This document shows positions 22,442 through 34,138 of a stretch of 64,000 bases of DNA, piece after piece. Position numbers and translations under genes: made by a program. The notes beneath the pieces are model-generated. The model saw only the letters and a program-made list of their open reading frames with translations, was not told where the DNA came from and did not search any database. The DNA is taken from positions 28,581,315 to 28,645,314 of the forward strand of contig OX463845.1 of the NCBI GenBank assembly GCA_949825065.1. The letters are read 5' to 3'. Numbering within the stretch: the stretch's first letter is position 1; each line of letters begins with the position of its first letter. Source of the stretch: Odontocerum albicorne. Lineage: Eukaryota; Arthropoda; Insecta; Trichoptera; Odontoceridae.

Positions 22442-22738
22442 TTATTAATCGAGGATTGAATTCATATTACTGTGAAAATATTTTTATTAATCGAGGATTG
22501 AATTCATATTACTGTAAAAATATTTTTATTAATCGAGGATTGAATTCATATTACTGTGACAATATTTTTATTAATCGAGGATTGAATTCATATTACTGTG
22601 AAAACATTTTTATTAATCGAGGATTGAATTCATATTACTGTGAAAACATTTTTATTAATCGAGGATTGAATTCATATTACTGTGAAAACATTTTTATTAA
22701 TCGAGGATTGAATTCATATTACTGTGAAAATATTTTCA
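22442..22738. repeat. 42-bp minisatellite, seven units
   Basis: Seven units begin with TTATTAATCGAGGATTGAAT at 22442, 22484, 22526, 22568, 22610, 22652 and 22694. The period is exactly 42 bp and only a few positions vary (GTGAAAATA, GTAAAAATA, GTGACAATA, GTGAAAACA). Because 42 is a multiple of three, one plus frame stays open for 103 codons and repeats NSYYCENIFINRGL. I do not call it a gene: there is no context on either side and the start is a non-repeat ATT/ATG-poor region. Confidence 0.97.
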
Positions 22739-23924
22739 TTTATGTGAAAGTTATTTCTAATAAATGAACAATATATTTGAGATAAATTAACGTGTTCATT
22801 CCAACGTGTTGATGAATTATATTATGTTTATTTTTTTTATTATTCCAAACGTTTTTTTTTTCTTACGTATACGGCTCTGGTCCTTCTGAGTCTTGACCTG
22901 TTGTGTGCAGTATTATTTATATATGTACTTATTTTTTACACTTCTGGATGATTGTGAAGAACTTGCAATATGGCAATAAGCTCGCCAGACTGAACTGTTT
23001 ACATCGAAAGCGTAATATAATACAAAACATTTGACTCGTGAAGCAAAAGTCAACCCACCGGTTTTCTATTCAGCTTGTTTTATACTTACGACTTTTGTGT
23101 CAAGTTTACATTTTGAAAGCTTTCGTTTATTGAAGCAATCACATAAACCCTCACAATGTGGAATCAAACGGTCCCTACATTACCACCTCTCTTATTTATC
23201 AATGGCGTACTTTCACTTCCACTTCTACCTAAATCCAATCTCACTTTGCCTCGAGTTTCTTGTTGTATAAATTAGAGTACACCTCATAGTTCCACCGTTT
23301 AATAAGTGTAGAAGTTTCCTTCTATAAACGTTGAAATCACATGGCGTAGAGTTAGGGTTTTTCGAGAGATAAGTTTGAAGTTTCAGACTTGGGGTCTCTC
23401 CACCTATAGCAGTGCTTTTACCCTCCACTTCAGGTGTAATCCCTCAAGCAGGGGTGTCAGCAGGAATAAAATAAACTTTAAATCATATAAAACGTATTTC
23501 CTTTATCTTGTATACGTTTATTCCAGATAAGAAAAAAATACACGATGATATTTTTCTTAGAAATAAGTTTAAATATATTTTTCTTACTAATAGTTTTAAA
23601 AGCAGCCTCTAAAAATCATCGTCATGGATGCTCAAATTTTTATATAAAATATCGTTTAATTTACTTTCAATTAAAATAAAAGTTTTAAAATGTGTAATTG
23701 AGGGATAAATGTGGTAAATCGTACTTAAAGATATCTGAAAAATATTGTCACGCCTTTGATTTTGGAAAATTAATAAAACCAGCTTGTAGCCTTGTACCTG
23801 CGGGGAAATATATATTGGCCAAACAAGGAGAAATGTTTAAACAAGACAGCGAATTCCTAAAATATTTAAACGACCATAAATACGGCCACCGCTGAACATG
23901 TTATAACTGCCAGAAGTAACTATT
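22739..23924. other. No supported gene; one unrecognised 65-codon frame
   Basis: A plus frame at 23698-23895 (TTG start, no ATG) includes KPACSLVPAGKYILAKQGEM and ends EFLKYLNDHKYGHR. It has a protein-like composition but no domain I know. It could be an exon or element remnant. The rest is AT-rich. Confidence 0.35.
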
Positions 23925-26330
23925 CGATTCCTTCCTTCCGTGGTTGCAGTCCTAAGACTGGTTTGCAGCAATTTGAACTCTTCTCCTCCATTCTTCCCTG
24001 TCCTGTGCGGCTCTTTTTAAGTCTGTATATGTTGAGCAGCGCACGTCCACCAACAGGTCCTCCAGGTACTCTCGGCGTGGGCGTCCCCTAGAGTTTGTCC
24101 CCTCGGTCATACTCTCCATTATGGCATGCAAGAGGCCCTCTTTTCGTATTATATGACCGATCCATCTTGCACGCCTTTTGGACAGGATCCTGAGCAGGTA
24201 CCTTCCTCCTTCGATTCGTTGGAGAACCTCTTCATTTGTGATGCGGTCTCTCCAGGAAATTCCTAATAGTCTTCTATAGGACCACATCTCAAAAGCCTCT
24301 AGTCTTCATCTATCTCTTTCGGATAGGCACCATGTCTCGCAGCCGTACATCAAGATACTCCATACATAGGTCTTGATGAGGAGTATTCTCAGTTTTAGGT
24401 CTATATTATTTGATTCTATTATTTTCGACCTTTTATTAAATGCAAGTCCAGCCTGATGTATACGGCTGTCGACCTCGCTCTTGGACCGACCGTCCCATGT
24501 TATTTTGCTCCCGAGGTAGACAAACTCCTTGGTGTTCTTTAGTGGTTTACCCGACATCACTATTCTCATCTGGTGCTGCGCTCGGCCTACAGTCAGCAGC
24601 TTTGTTTTGTCTTTATTTATCTTCATACTGTAGTTATTTTGAAGAATGCTTTCCATAGTTGTTAAGGCCTCTTGTAGTTCCTCTTCACTTTCAGCAACCA
24701 TAGCAATATCGTCAGCGAACCTTATCATGTCCACCTTTTGCCCGTGTATCTTTACACCTTCTCTGTGACTCATTCTCTCTCTCAAGTCGTCAATCGCGCT
24801 CTGTATATAGACGTTAAAAAGAACAGGTGACAGAGAGCATCCCTGCCTTACCCCTTGTCTTATATTGGCTTCCTTTGTGTCTTCGTCACATCTGATTATA
24901 GTGGCCTCATTCTTGTATAGCGCCTGGATTATACGTCTATCTCTGTATTTGATATCAATTCTCTTCAAAATCTCGAAGAGTCTTTTCCATTCTACTTTGT
25001 CAAAAGCTTTCTCCAGGTCTATGAATGCGATGTATGTGTTTTGGTTTCTTCTTATTCTATTTTCTAGTAGTATTCGTAGAGACAGTACTGCTTCTCTGGT
25101 TCCCACACATCTTCTGAAGCCATACTGGTCTCTGGAAAGGATGTTCTCTACTTTTGGTTCAATTCTCTTTAGAATGATATTAGTCAGTATTTTTGAGGCA
25201 TGGGATATTAGGCTAAGAGTTCTGTGTTGCTCACATTTTGTCGTACCTGCCTTCTTTGGTAATGTGACAATTAGGCATTTCTCGAAGTCCTCTGGTATCT
25301 TTCCGGTCTTATATATTGCCTGTATCATTTTAAACAGGGCATCTGTGATTCCTTTTCCTGCTGCCTTAATTAGTTCGGCCGGAACGTCATCGATTCCGGG
25401 TGCTTTCCCGTTTTTGAGGTTTTTCAGTGCGAGGTCGAACTCTTCTCTAATGATTGGGTCTCCCAGATCATCCGCGTTTACCTCATTTTCTCTCTCTATC
25501 AATGCTTCACTGTCAATATTTCCCTTGCCATTGTACAGCATTTCGAGATATCTTTTCCATCTCTCTCCTATTTGGTCATTTTCGAATAGTATTTTGCCGT
25601 CTTCTCCTTCTATTGCATTGCTCTTTCCGATTCTCATCCCAAAAAAGTTCTTCACCGCAGCGTGAGCTCTTTCTGCATTTCCTCTCTTGAGGTCGTCATT
25701 TATCTCAACGCATTTATTCTGATAGTATGTTTCTTTTGCTATTCTTGACTCTCTATTTATTTTGTTTCTTAGCATTTTGTATTTCTCTTGTGATTCATCT
25801 CTTTTATCATTTTTGAGCTCTCTTCTTTCTTTTATCATATTGAGAATTTCATCGGTAATCCATTCCTTCCTTGCTTGGGGTCTTTCCTTACCTATAATTT
25901 CCTCTGCCGTAGTTTTTATCGTCGACTTTATCTCTCCCCACATAGCATTCACGTTCTCCTCTTCCATTAGGTTACACTCTTGTGTCTTTTCCCTAAAATT
26001 GTCACTGACCTCTTTTATCTTTAATACCTTTGTATCCCATTTGAAATTATTTCTCCTCTTTAATTTTTTCAGTTTTAGAAGACTTTTGGCCATTACCATA
26101 TTATGATCACTATCTATATCTATTCGATTAGATTTGATAAAACTGAAGTGATCTTCGCAGAAAACTGATATATCCTACGATTAATAGGTTAATCTTTTTA
26201 GCAAATTTGTTGACAATTATAAATTTGTCATTGTTGTGCCTTGTGGTCGAGGATCGTCAACGCCAATTTCAAGCTGCTCCTTTACGTTGATTTTGTGACC
26301 TTAGAGAAAACATCTCGACGTTGACAAAAA
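23925..26330 (-). mobile_element. Non-LTR retrotransposon (LINE), 5'-truncated
   Basis: A minus-strand LINE covers this region. Its RT and C-terminal domain are preserved (23952-26099). Upstream, from 26100 to about 26330, decayed endonuclease sequence can be read in shifting frames, including RIDIDSDHNMVMAK (the SDH motif at the end of AP-type endonucleases). Its 3' end is near 23925, where the similarity to coding or tail sequence stops. The clade is RTE-like or a related endonuclease-RT group. I could not fix it without a search. Confidence 0.88.
23952..26099 (-). pseudogene. LINE reverse transcriptase with one in-frame TGA
   Basis: The frame runs from 26099 to 23952, about 716 codons, with a single TGA at 24308-24306 between SERDR and RLEAFEMWSYRRLLGI. 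The stop fits a CGA-to-TGA change of an Arg codon. RT motifs run in order: LKNGKAPGIDDVPAELIK (about residues 230-248), TTKCEQHRTLSLISHASK, YIAFIDLEKAFDKVEW (first catalytic Asp), GVRQGCSLSPVLFNVYI, and RFADDIAMVAESEEEL with the catalytic FADD. FVYLGSKITWDGRS and ILMYGCETW follow, then the C-terminal RRARWIGHIIRKEGLLHAI and GRPRREYLEDL blocks. The endonuclease lies upstream and is broken. A single substitution keeps the copy from coding a full RT, so it is a young pseudogene. Frames on the plus strand at 24865-25665 are antisense shadows. Confidence 0.92.
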
Positions 26331-26939
26331 TTATATCTTCTTTAATATGTATGTAAACTGCATTTTTAAGTAGGACTTGCATCATTTTGTTTCCTTTCCT
26401 TTGCGATTTTATTTATCCATGATCTCCAGATTAGAATAAAAATGTTTTTTTTTAAAGAAAATCGAGTCCATTTTGTCAATAGACTAAACATTTTCTTTTC
26501 TCTTTTAGTGTGCACTTTTATTTGAGCAAGACCTCCGGGACTTGGGATTTATTCAGTTTAGCTCCGTAAGCCCTAGCCCACGTTGCTAGGCAAGAGAAGA
26601 GGCTGTGTAAATCAAAGATTAGCGAGCGACCGAGCGAGAAATGGCGGGAGTTAGTTTCGAGAGGGCAGGATATAAGTGTTAGGTACACTCCAACTATTAA
26701 GTGATTCTATTGATCACAATTAGTTCCTGGATTATCTGCTTACTTATTATGTACCGCACTTGCTTTAACCCGCCAAAATGAAGAAGCACTTCGCTGTCTC
26801 TTAAATAAAGCACATTAGTGATTTTCAAGACTTCAATGTATACGTATGTGCGATTACGTCGTTTCCTTCTCACGCTAGGCAGAGAGAATAGTTCCTCGAT
26901 ATTTTCGATAGTGACATACACCTTTCACCTCCTTCATAC
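26331..26939. other. No gene; a GC-richer patch
   Basis: At 26560-26690 the composition changes, with GCGAGCGACCGAGCGAGAAA and ATGGCGGGAG. No repeat or gene was matched. Confidence 0.4.
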
Positions 26940-27180
26940 CCATTGTATTGTATTGTATTGCACTTCCGTTATATATTGTTATATAATGATCTCTTTCAAC
27001 AACCTGGTGGGCATATTGTTATATAATGATATCTTTCAACAAACCAAAGAGATTTTAAAAAGGCGATAAGTGAAATCCAGACATGGATTTTTTTAAGCGG
27101 GTTTCATTGAGAATCGAACCTGAGACTTGCGGGTTTGAAGACAGGTGTTCTACTAATTAAGCTACTGAATTCATTACAGC
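26940..27180 (-). repeat. SINE family B, minus copy with duplicated tail
   Basis: From the right, the minus strand carries the tRNA-like head (AGTAGAACACCTGTCTTC, then CGCAAGTCTCAGGTTCGATT). The body follows as GTCTGGATTTCACTTATCG, then CTTTGGTTTGTTGAAAGA. The tail motif GTTATATAATGAT..CTTTCAACAA appears twice at 26975-27045, so the tail is partly duplicated. Confidence 0.8.
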
Positions 27181-27204
27181 TCATTTTATTTAATGAGTAT
27201 TGAC

Positions 27205-27385
27205 CTCCACGGGCTAATTGGTACGAAACCTTTAGACACTTTTTTTAAAGGTATCAAACCGATTTTACCTTTTGAAGTCTTTAACGCGTTTTCGGTTGGT
27301 TTGAAGAGATTGCAACATAGTAACAAATTTTCCAGGATGTACTGTATATAAAGACAGTGTAATACAATATAATGATAAGAAAATG
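27205..27385 (+). repeat. SINE family B, plus copy
   Basis: The head GACCTCCACGGGCTAATTGG is followed by a decayed B-box. The body has CGGTTGGTTTGAAGAGATTG and the tail CCAGGATGTACTGTATATAA then AGTGTAATACAATATAATG. It lies head to head with the minus copy at 26940-27180, some 25 bp away. Confidence 0.75.
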
Positions 27386-28999
27386 TACGATATTTATGAC
27401 AAATTGTCCGTCGTAAACAACGGTATAAATGTGCCCTTGCATGTATGGAAAAAATATTTTCATCCATATCTACGGTGAAGTCGACCGATGTTGAAATAGT
27501 TAACACATAAACCATCATATCGTCTTCCTATTCGGAATAAACAGGGAGGATACAGAGCTGAAGTTTTTGAATACAATAAAATGTTTTGCCTCCTCCACAC
27601 CGATATGCCTTGCATTCAACTATGGCATGTGCAGGACTGGATCCCGCATATGGAAGTATTCTTAAACAATAAATCCATACACATCGAAATAATCTCGAAA
27701 ATTAATATAATGTAGTTTACGAAAAAAACATGTATCCTCGTATGATTCACTTATCCAACATTAACATGGAAAATTTTAGAATATCATGAGGGTCACGCCG
27801 CGACGATTTCATTGTTCGAATTCGTTGAAAAAATCCTTTTCCAAACATTTTAAGGTATTAAAACTATTTGCAAATATATTTGAGACTGCAGCATACTCAA
27901 TACCCAATCAATGTCATCAAGGTACATAATAATTTGAGTAAAAAATAGGTCTAAAATTCACACACAGGAATACATCCTGCAATCTCGTGCTTCATAAAGA
28001 TATTAGGAAGTTAATCAATTCCAATAACTTAAGACAGTATATTATTCCATCTATAATTTTGAGACAATCGACAAAATGTCTCATTAAATTTAGGTCCGAT
28101 AATAACAAATTATAGTTAGCACAATTATTTCTACAACCGAGCTTATATAATAGTTAATCTATTTGTAAAACATCTGCAACACAATCTTTAAAGCGTTCGA
28201 AAGGTCTGCAAAATAAGTTCAGCTATTAGAGTTGTATAGAATATAGTCTTTGTAGCTTATATTCCCTTGAAATCCCTCGTGTGTCTCATTATGAAACCCA
28301 AAACCTCAAGTATTAGAGGTAATATTTTCAGCATGGGTCAAAAAGATATGTCACAGTCAAAAACACTACCAGATCACGTATGCCACAAAATATTTTTAAA
28401 CTCCAGAATTCAAAGTGTATTCGGAGGAAATTTTTAATTTTGTAGAAACTTATTGTCTGACTTTTTTAGATTTTTGATATAATTTATTCATCAAACACCT
28501 CAAATACAACTGATTGTTTATAATTAACAAAGAAAACAATTATAATTAAGAATGAAATCATTTGAATTCTATAGAAGTTAGTTTGTTTGGTTTGAAATAC
28601 TCCAAAAATTATTTAAAACAGATCTTAGTTATTTTGGTATGATTAAAGCAGAGTTAATTTGTCTCTCTGAAAATGATTTTCTCTACCGAGTATTATAGAT
28701 GGTAGAGCTTGTCAAACAAATCCCTACAACAGAATGCTTCAGATATTAAGAAGGAATAGTTTTGTTAAAATTAATGTGAAATAAAATGTATTATATTTAA
28801 GTACCATAATTTGTTAGAATTATTACAACAAAGACTTTGTTTATTTTTTCATATTTACTGAAATTAAGACGGCTTTTCATAGAATCCAGGTACCAACTTT
28901 CTGATATATAAGCGAAATTTGGAAGTGTTAAAGAACAATGAAAGGAATATAAACTCTGTTGAAATACGCTTTGTATTGTATGCATGAAAAAATACAATA
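27386..28999. other. AT-rich DNA, nothing recognised
   Basis: No frame with a domain, no terminal repeats and no SINE head were found. Confidence 0.5.
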
Positions 29000-29310
29000 T
29001 ATGAGAGAATAGAGAATGAGGATGTTAGAAAATAGATGAATTGCTTAAATGAAGTAAGAAGCATTGAGATTGTTCGGCAACGTAGAAATAATGAATTATT
29101 AAATATTCGCAAAATAAATTAATATAATCGAGAAGGCTTTAAAAAACGTGGTGCGAGTAAGTTAATCATGTTCTGGAAGAGGAAAGAGTGCAAAACAGTT
29201 CAAATTTAAGAACTTAAGGTATATGGACGTGGCAGAAGCCAGGATAGATCGAAGTGAACATTTATTTTCTTTGCCTTCCCCTATAGGAACATTACGTGAT
29301 GGTGGTGAGA
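29000..29310 (+). pseudogene. Decayed LINE C-terminal end
   Basis: The plus strand reads, across several breaks, RIENEDVRK, then an IEIVRQRRN-like stretch, and ends YMDVAEARIDRSE followed by FAFPYRNIT. This parallels the end of RTE-like proteins in which a 'D.SEARI..DR..W' block is followed by a 'S.YP' tail. Heavy decay. Confidence 0.4.
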
Positions 29311-31035
29311 AGACTTGTTTATTTATTATGTTTGAAAAATGTTAGTACAAAACACTCCAGATAATGAAACACAAAATGTTTTATAGTTGATAAAATATTT
29401 TCACATAAACCTAAAAAATCAAATACTCTAGCACTGTTCTTTCTATATGCCACCAGGTAGGGAACAAAAACGCGAAAAATCTAGTCTCTTGGGTGAAATT
29501 AACAATGAGTTATACTTCGCAGATCTCGCACAGTGCTAAGTACACTTTGAATGGCTTACGTAAGGAATTGCATTAATATCGAATAAGGCCACGCGTAAGT
29601 TTAGGCTGAGATAGAAATCTTATTAGAGCGAGATTTATACGCCCCAACGAGATTCCCATATCTGCGGGCAGGTGCCGCAGACTCTTATGGGGCAGTAGTT
29701 CTTAAATAAATTTGACTCTAACTAAATTAGTTTTTCTATTTATATTTTCAAATAATTTCAACAAAATCGTGAATCGTAAACACAGTTACATTGGCCCATT
29801 CGTGATTTTGGACCATTACAGGTAAAATAATACATACATAAAATATCATACAAGTCCAAGGACTGGCGAAATTCGGTGCTTGGTCAAAACAACCTGGATA
29901 AGATGAGATAAGTAGGTGGCAATGCTATCGTCGTAAGCTAACAGTCACCATTGTTCCAGAAATCAGACCGTTATATCTAAACTGTATCTCCAAATGTTCT
30001 TAAAACTTAAGTATATTAAAATCTTCTTATTCACCATCTGACATAGTTAACATGATCAATCGTTTTATTGGCAAATAAAGAAGTAAGTGTTCCGTTGACT
30101 CGGTTTCGTACTACAACACACCTTTAAATATATTTCTTCATCTTATATTTTCTCGAAAACATGATTTCCAGATAGCGAAATTTTTCAATTACCGTAAATT
30201 TATTCTTCAATTAGTATTTTGTTGTTCGCCCATACATACGTGCAAATACTCACCTCTTTCAATAACCGCTACTTTTGAATTTTAAACATTTATTCTTAAA
30301 TATTTTTCGAACACTTTTAAATTTTTTTTAAACCAAAACTCCTTAATCTACCAACAACAATTATATTTATATATAAAATATAAATGAAATAGGAATTATG
30401 GTAAACCCCTTGTACTTGAAACATCACTTTCGTGGTCAACGAAAGCAGTGAGCATTGTCTCGATATTGTTCTGACTTTAGAGCGATTTTACAGGTCTTAT
30501 TTCTTCTACCGGGAAGATTTTCCAATGAGAAAACTGGGCTTTTGTCCTATGGGCATAAGCCGTAAGTCCACAATTCATCGCCGGCAACAACATTTTGGAG
30601 AAAATCGGAGTGTATAATATTTATATTGTATTATTAATAATCTTTATTACGGCCCATTTTCTATCATATTTTAGTAAAAACCCTACAATCAGGTAACATA
30701 ATTGTTAAAAATGGGAATCAATTAACACGGTTGATATATTTACTTTCTTGTGAGACTGGATTTGTTTATTTAAATTATCTCTTTTCAGAATTTATAGACC
30801 GAACATATACTATAGTATCTCAGACAATTTTTATTTTGTTAAAAAGTCTCAAAGAATATCAAACATAATTCAACGAAGTTCCTAAGCGTCAAGATATTAT
30901 AGATACAATAATATCTGAACAAAATAGATTTACTTTAACCAAAACATATATACTCGAACCAAAGAACATCAACATCTGTTAAGATGATAGTCCACAACAG
31001 TATTATAGTCCCAATTGCGATTAATGAAAGCCAAA
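29311..31035. other. AT-rich DNA with one GC-rich hairpin
   Basis: At 29640-29695 a GC-rich segment contains the inverted pair CTGCGG/CCGCAG around CAGGTG and an outer GCCCCA/TGGGGC pair. Apart from that, only short frames are present. A 61-codon frame at 30432-30617 has no known domain. Confidence 0.45.
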
Positions 31036-31039
31036 TCTA

Positions 31040-32395
31040 AATGTGGAAATATACTAAAATGAGTCGAATAAATGCTACTCGTACAATAAAGAAAACAGTG
31101 CACGAGGTCACAATGTATAGCAATATACGGAATGAAGTCATTAGGGATGAATGTGAACTTAATACTTGTGTGTTCAGTAAGATGAAGAAGAACAGTCTAA
31201 ATGGGCTTAGGCACGTGGAACGAAGGAATGAAGAAATAATTACAAAAAAAGATCTGGTATACCACAAGGATCTAATTTAGGTCCCCTGCTATTTCTCATA
31301 TTAATAGACGATATTCAAAACTCCATAAGTCACTCGACATGTTTATTGTTCGCTGACGACTTGAAAATTTTCAAAAAGATCAATTCACCTCACGACTGTG
31401 CACAGTTACAACAGGACCTAGACTTCCTAGTTTCCTGGAGTGAGCAAAATCATCTCCTGTTGAAAATTAATAAATGTATCTGTGTATCTTATAGTCGATT
31501 GTTTACACCAATCCCCCATCCGTATACTATACAGGGAGTGGCATCAACAGAGTTTCCGAATTCAAAGATTTGGGCGTAACCTTTGATGTCGGACTTACGT
31601 TCGTTAACCATGTCTCACGTTTTATATCGGACTGTTACAAACTACTCGGTTTTGTCATATAATGAGAATATCAAGAGAATTTAACAGAACCGATGTCCTC
31701 CGAAACTTATATAATTATCTAATTAGAACCAAATTAGAATATGCATCTACAGTTTGGGGTCCTCATTAACTCAAATATAAAAACAATATAGAACAAATCC
31801 AAAAAAAATCCTCAGATATCTACGGTACAGAACAAAGGGCGATTACCCAAAATATGCTCACCATGTCGAACTTCTCACGGTGTGTAACTATAGAAGCCTC
31901 GAAACAAGAAAGCAAGAATCCTACTTAAAGTTTTCCAAGGTTGCTTTAACTGTCTCGCGATTCTAGAAGCACTAAGTTTAACATATATACCTAATAAATA
32001 TAGCCGTGCAAGGAATCACCCTCTGTTCTACATACCAACTTACAGGACGAATATCATGGCTAAACACTCAGTCACGCGTGGTATAGAGATATTGAACCAA
32101 CTGAATGACACTTGATATATTCTCTGTACCGCCTAGCAGTATGAGAAGAATCCTGGCTGATATTCTTCCTAACGAATAAGCTAACGCTAGAAACAGACCC
32201 TCTTTGTGTAGCAGGAGAAATCCGTGAGAAGTGGATAAAAAAAAACAAATATACAGTGCAAATGTGAGTGGAAAGTGTGGTTGACCAAACTATGGCTGAA
32301 TTAAGTGAATGGTATTTTGAAAGAAGGAAATGTAAAAAGTCAAAAAACATCGTTATATAGAAGGTGTGTGGCAATATAGCAATATGTACAGGTAG
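31040..32395 (+). mobile_element. RTE-like LINE tail split by a CR1-like LINE
   Basis: The left part (31040-31255) translates to EVIRDECELNTCVFSKMKK then LNGLRHVERRNEE, and the right part (32225-32395) to KQIYSANVSGK-like sequence with many breaks. Both match, in order, the single uninterrupted copy at 56720-57030, where GTGGAAAGATTGAATTAAGA runs on into AAACAGTGCAAGTGTGAGTG. Between the parts lies an unrelated CR1-like RT fragment. The junctions fall in A-runs (ACAAAAAAA on the left, GATAAAAAAAAACAAATA on the right). This is a nested insertion with the same orientation. Confidence 0.7.
31250..32225 (+). pseudogene. CR1/jockey-like LINE RT fragment (nested)
   Basis: From about 31250 the reading is RSGIPQGSNLGPLLFLILID, then SHSTCLLFADDLKIFKKINS with the catalytic FADD, then LVSWSEQNHLLLKINKCICV. 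A stop in the original frame near 31579 marks a shift, and the protein continues in the next frame as EFKDLGVTFDVGLTFVNHVS, CYKLLGFV, then NYLIRTKLEYASTVWGPH. A later piece reads YSRARNHPLFYIPTYRTNI. This is the palm-to-C-terminal part of a CR1/jockey-group RT. The 5' part (endonuclease and fingers) is absent. Several frameshifts and stops make it non-functional. Confidence 0.88.
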
Positions 32396-32487
32396 ATTGT
32401 ACTGTATACAACGGAAATATAATACATATATTTTTTTATAGTTAAGGAATTAACACTGGATGTTTAAAAACATTGTAATTTGTTTAA

Positions 32488-32716
32488 TCAAACACTGTTT
32501 ATTCCACTTTATATAACCCTACCGGTTTCAAGGTTTTCACCTCATCAGAGAGCACAAACAAGACTGAATTATGTTCAAACTTGTACCGACATACACGATT
32601 CTAACGGTAAAAATTCTAGTTGGGGATTGTAGGTGGAGGGAGGTAGGAGACAGGAGGGACGCAGGAGAAACCGGTAGGACTGTACCGTTATGTAAAGTGG
32701 AATAAACAGTGTTTGA
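32488..32716. repeat. Inverted repeat with long arms (pLTR-like or MITE)
   Basis: The left arm (32488-32529) TCAAACACTGTTTATTCCAC, then TTTATATAAC and CCTACCGGTTTC, is matched in reverse by the right arm (32667-32716), with a 9-10 bp extra stretch in the right arm. The centre of about 135 bp is unrelated. The ends lie near TTAA. The arms share the words GAAACCGGTAGG and GTGGAATAAACAGTG with Penelope-like retroelement tails as I recall them. That link is inference. Confidence 0.8.
32524..32549 (-). ncRNA. Hammerhead ribozyme-like core
   Basis: The minus strand reads CTGATGA, then GGT-GAAA-ACC, which can form a three-pair stem with a GAAA loop, then TT and GAAAC. This is the order of the hammerhead core (CUGAUGA, stem II, GAAA). 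Stem III is truncated in this arm. In the right arm the same place folds as CGGTA-GGACTG-TACCG but lacks the CUGAUGA. Neither arm alone is a complete ribozyme. Confidence 0.4.
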
Positions 32717-33479
32717 CTTAAGAGATAACAATACAACACGAAGTTTTCATTTACATTTCATGAAGCAGTTATCTTCACCTGAATTAAATTGAACCCTTTC
32801 ACACCACGAATAAAACATATTTATTTTCAATCAAATTAAAATTAGGATAACTTTACATTAAATTCCAAACATCAGGTATTTATTAGCAATACGAAGACTT
32901 CAGAGGTTCACGGGCCGTCATTTGAGATTCACTTTCCAGGGATAGAAAATTTCACCGAGGGTACGCCACTAACGACGTACTTTGCCATGCATTAATAATA
33001 AATTCAGATTGATTTTCAGGTAATTATTGTCAGGAGAACGCAGAACACCCACACTGCGCACTTGTGACTCGAGTTTAGTGCTGCCAAGAAAGGAATATGC
33101 CTTGTGCTATAATGACTTGAAGAGTAGTAATTCTGATTTATTTTAGATATCTAAACGTTTATATTGATTCGTTAATATATAACATTAATTGTATGGTGCT
33201 GGCTTAAACATAGGATACAATTTCTTTGGAAACTGAAAGTTTTCCATACATGTCAACCTTCTTCTCTTATCTTTAACTCCTATTTCTTTTTTCGGATAAC
33301 TTGAGTTCTGATTCTACTGTATTCATAGTATAATTCAGATTCCACAGCAGTTTATTGAGAAGTACACTAGATGCTAACCTAGTGGCGAGTCCATCATAAC
33401 AGAATTGAAATGTTCTTGGAACTTTGGTACACTAGGTCAGAAATACGTGAGTAAATTTCTAAAAGCCTTTATTCTCCAT
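32717..33479. other. AT-rich DNA, nothing recognised
   Basis: A GC-richer stretch at 32905-32960 and 33030-33070 shows no domain. No repeats matched. Confidence 0.5.
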
Positions 33480-33968
33480 ATGAAATAATAAGCCTTCAAA
33501 TATTACAAAGAAATCTACAAATAAATATTTTTGCATAAACCTGCAACTCTAAGATTTGGCAGCTAGGCAATTTATTAGGCAACCACAACAATGAATTCAA
33601 ATATGATTCAATCATTCGTATTGAACCCCTCGTCATATCCGAATTGATAATGCGGACATGTTGAAAAACGTAGCCGGGAGACAATATTTCAGCCCCAGTA
33701 ATCGACCCTTTGAGTTAAAAACTGGAGTAGTCAAGTAACACAGGAGTAAGTAAGGAACTCAAAGTTCACTACCACATATTGGGCTTTCTGTCGCAAGTGG
33801 ACAGGCAACAACAATCCCTCACATCTAGTATATGTATGAATTGTTGCCAGACGAACCAGACTGGGGTCCCTTGTATTTGATCCTGTTTTCAATGTCACCG
33901 GGAATCGAACCCGAAAGCCCTGAGTGGAAAAACAGCGTCTTACCAACTAGATCACGGAGATCATCATG
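33480..33968 (-). repeat. SINE family C, most complete copy
   Basis: The minus strand starts GATCTCCGTGATCTAGTTGG, an A-box head, then GGGTTCGATTCCCGGTGACA, a B-box. The body runs GGGACCCCAGTCTGGTTCGT, then CAACAATTCATACATATAC, TTGCCTGTCCACTTGCGACA, and the block GGTCGATTACTGGGGCTGAA with GTCTCCCGGCTACG. The end is near 33480. All other family C copies match parts of this one. Confidence 0.85.
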
Positions 33969-34138
33969 TACGTAGATGTGATAAAAAACCGAATAAGTTT
34001 TTTGTTCCACATATGTAAGCCCGTGGAAAAACGAGATATGATTTTTGTATGTATGAGATTAAAAAAAACATATTTTATAAAACAAATCAAATGTCTACGT
34101 GATGTTGTATCGAGATATGCATTTTGATTATAATAAAA

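Noticed and set aside
22456..22767. 103-codon repeat protein
   Set aside because: It is produced by a 42-bp minisatellite; no flanking exon or promoter is visible.
24865..25665. 266-codon plus-strand frame
   Set aside because: It is the exact antisense of the LINE RT and has a Ser/Phe/Ile/Leu-rich composition typical of shadow frames.
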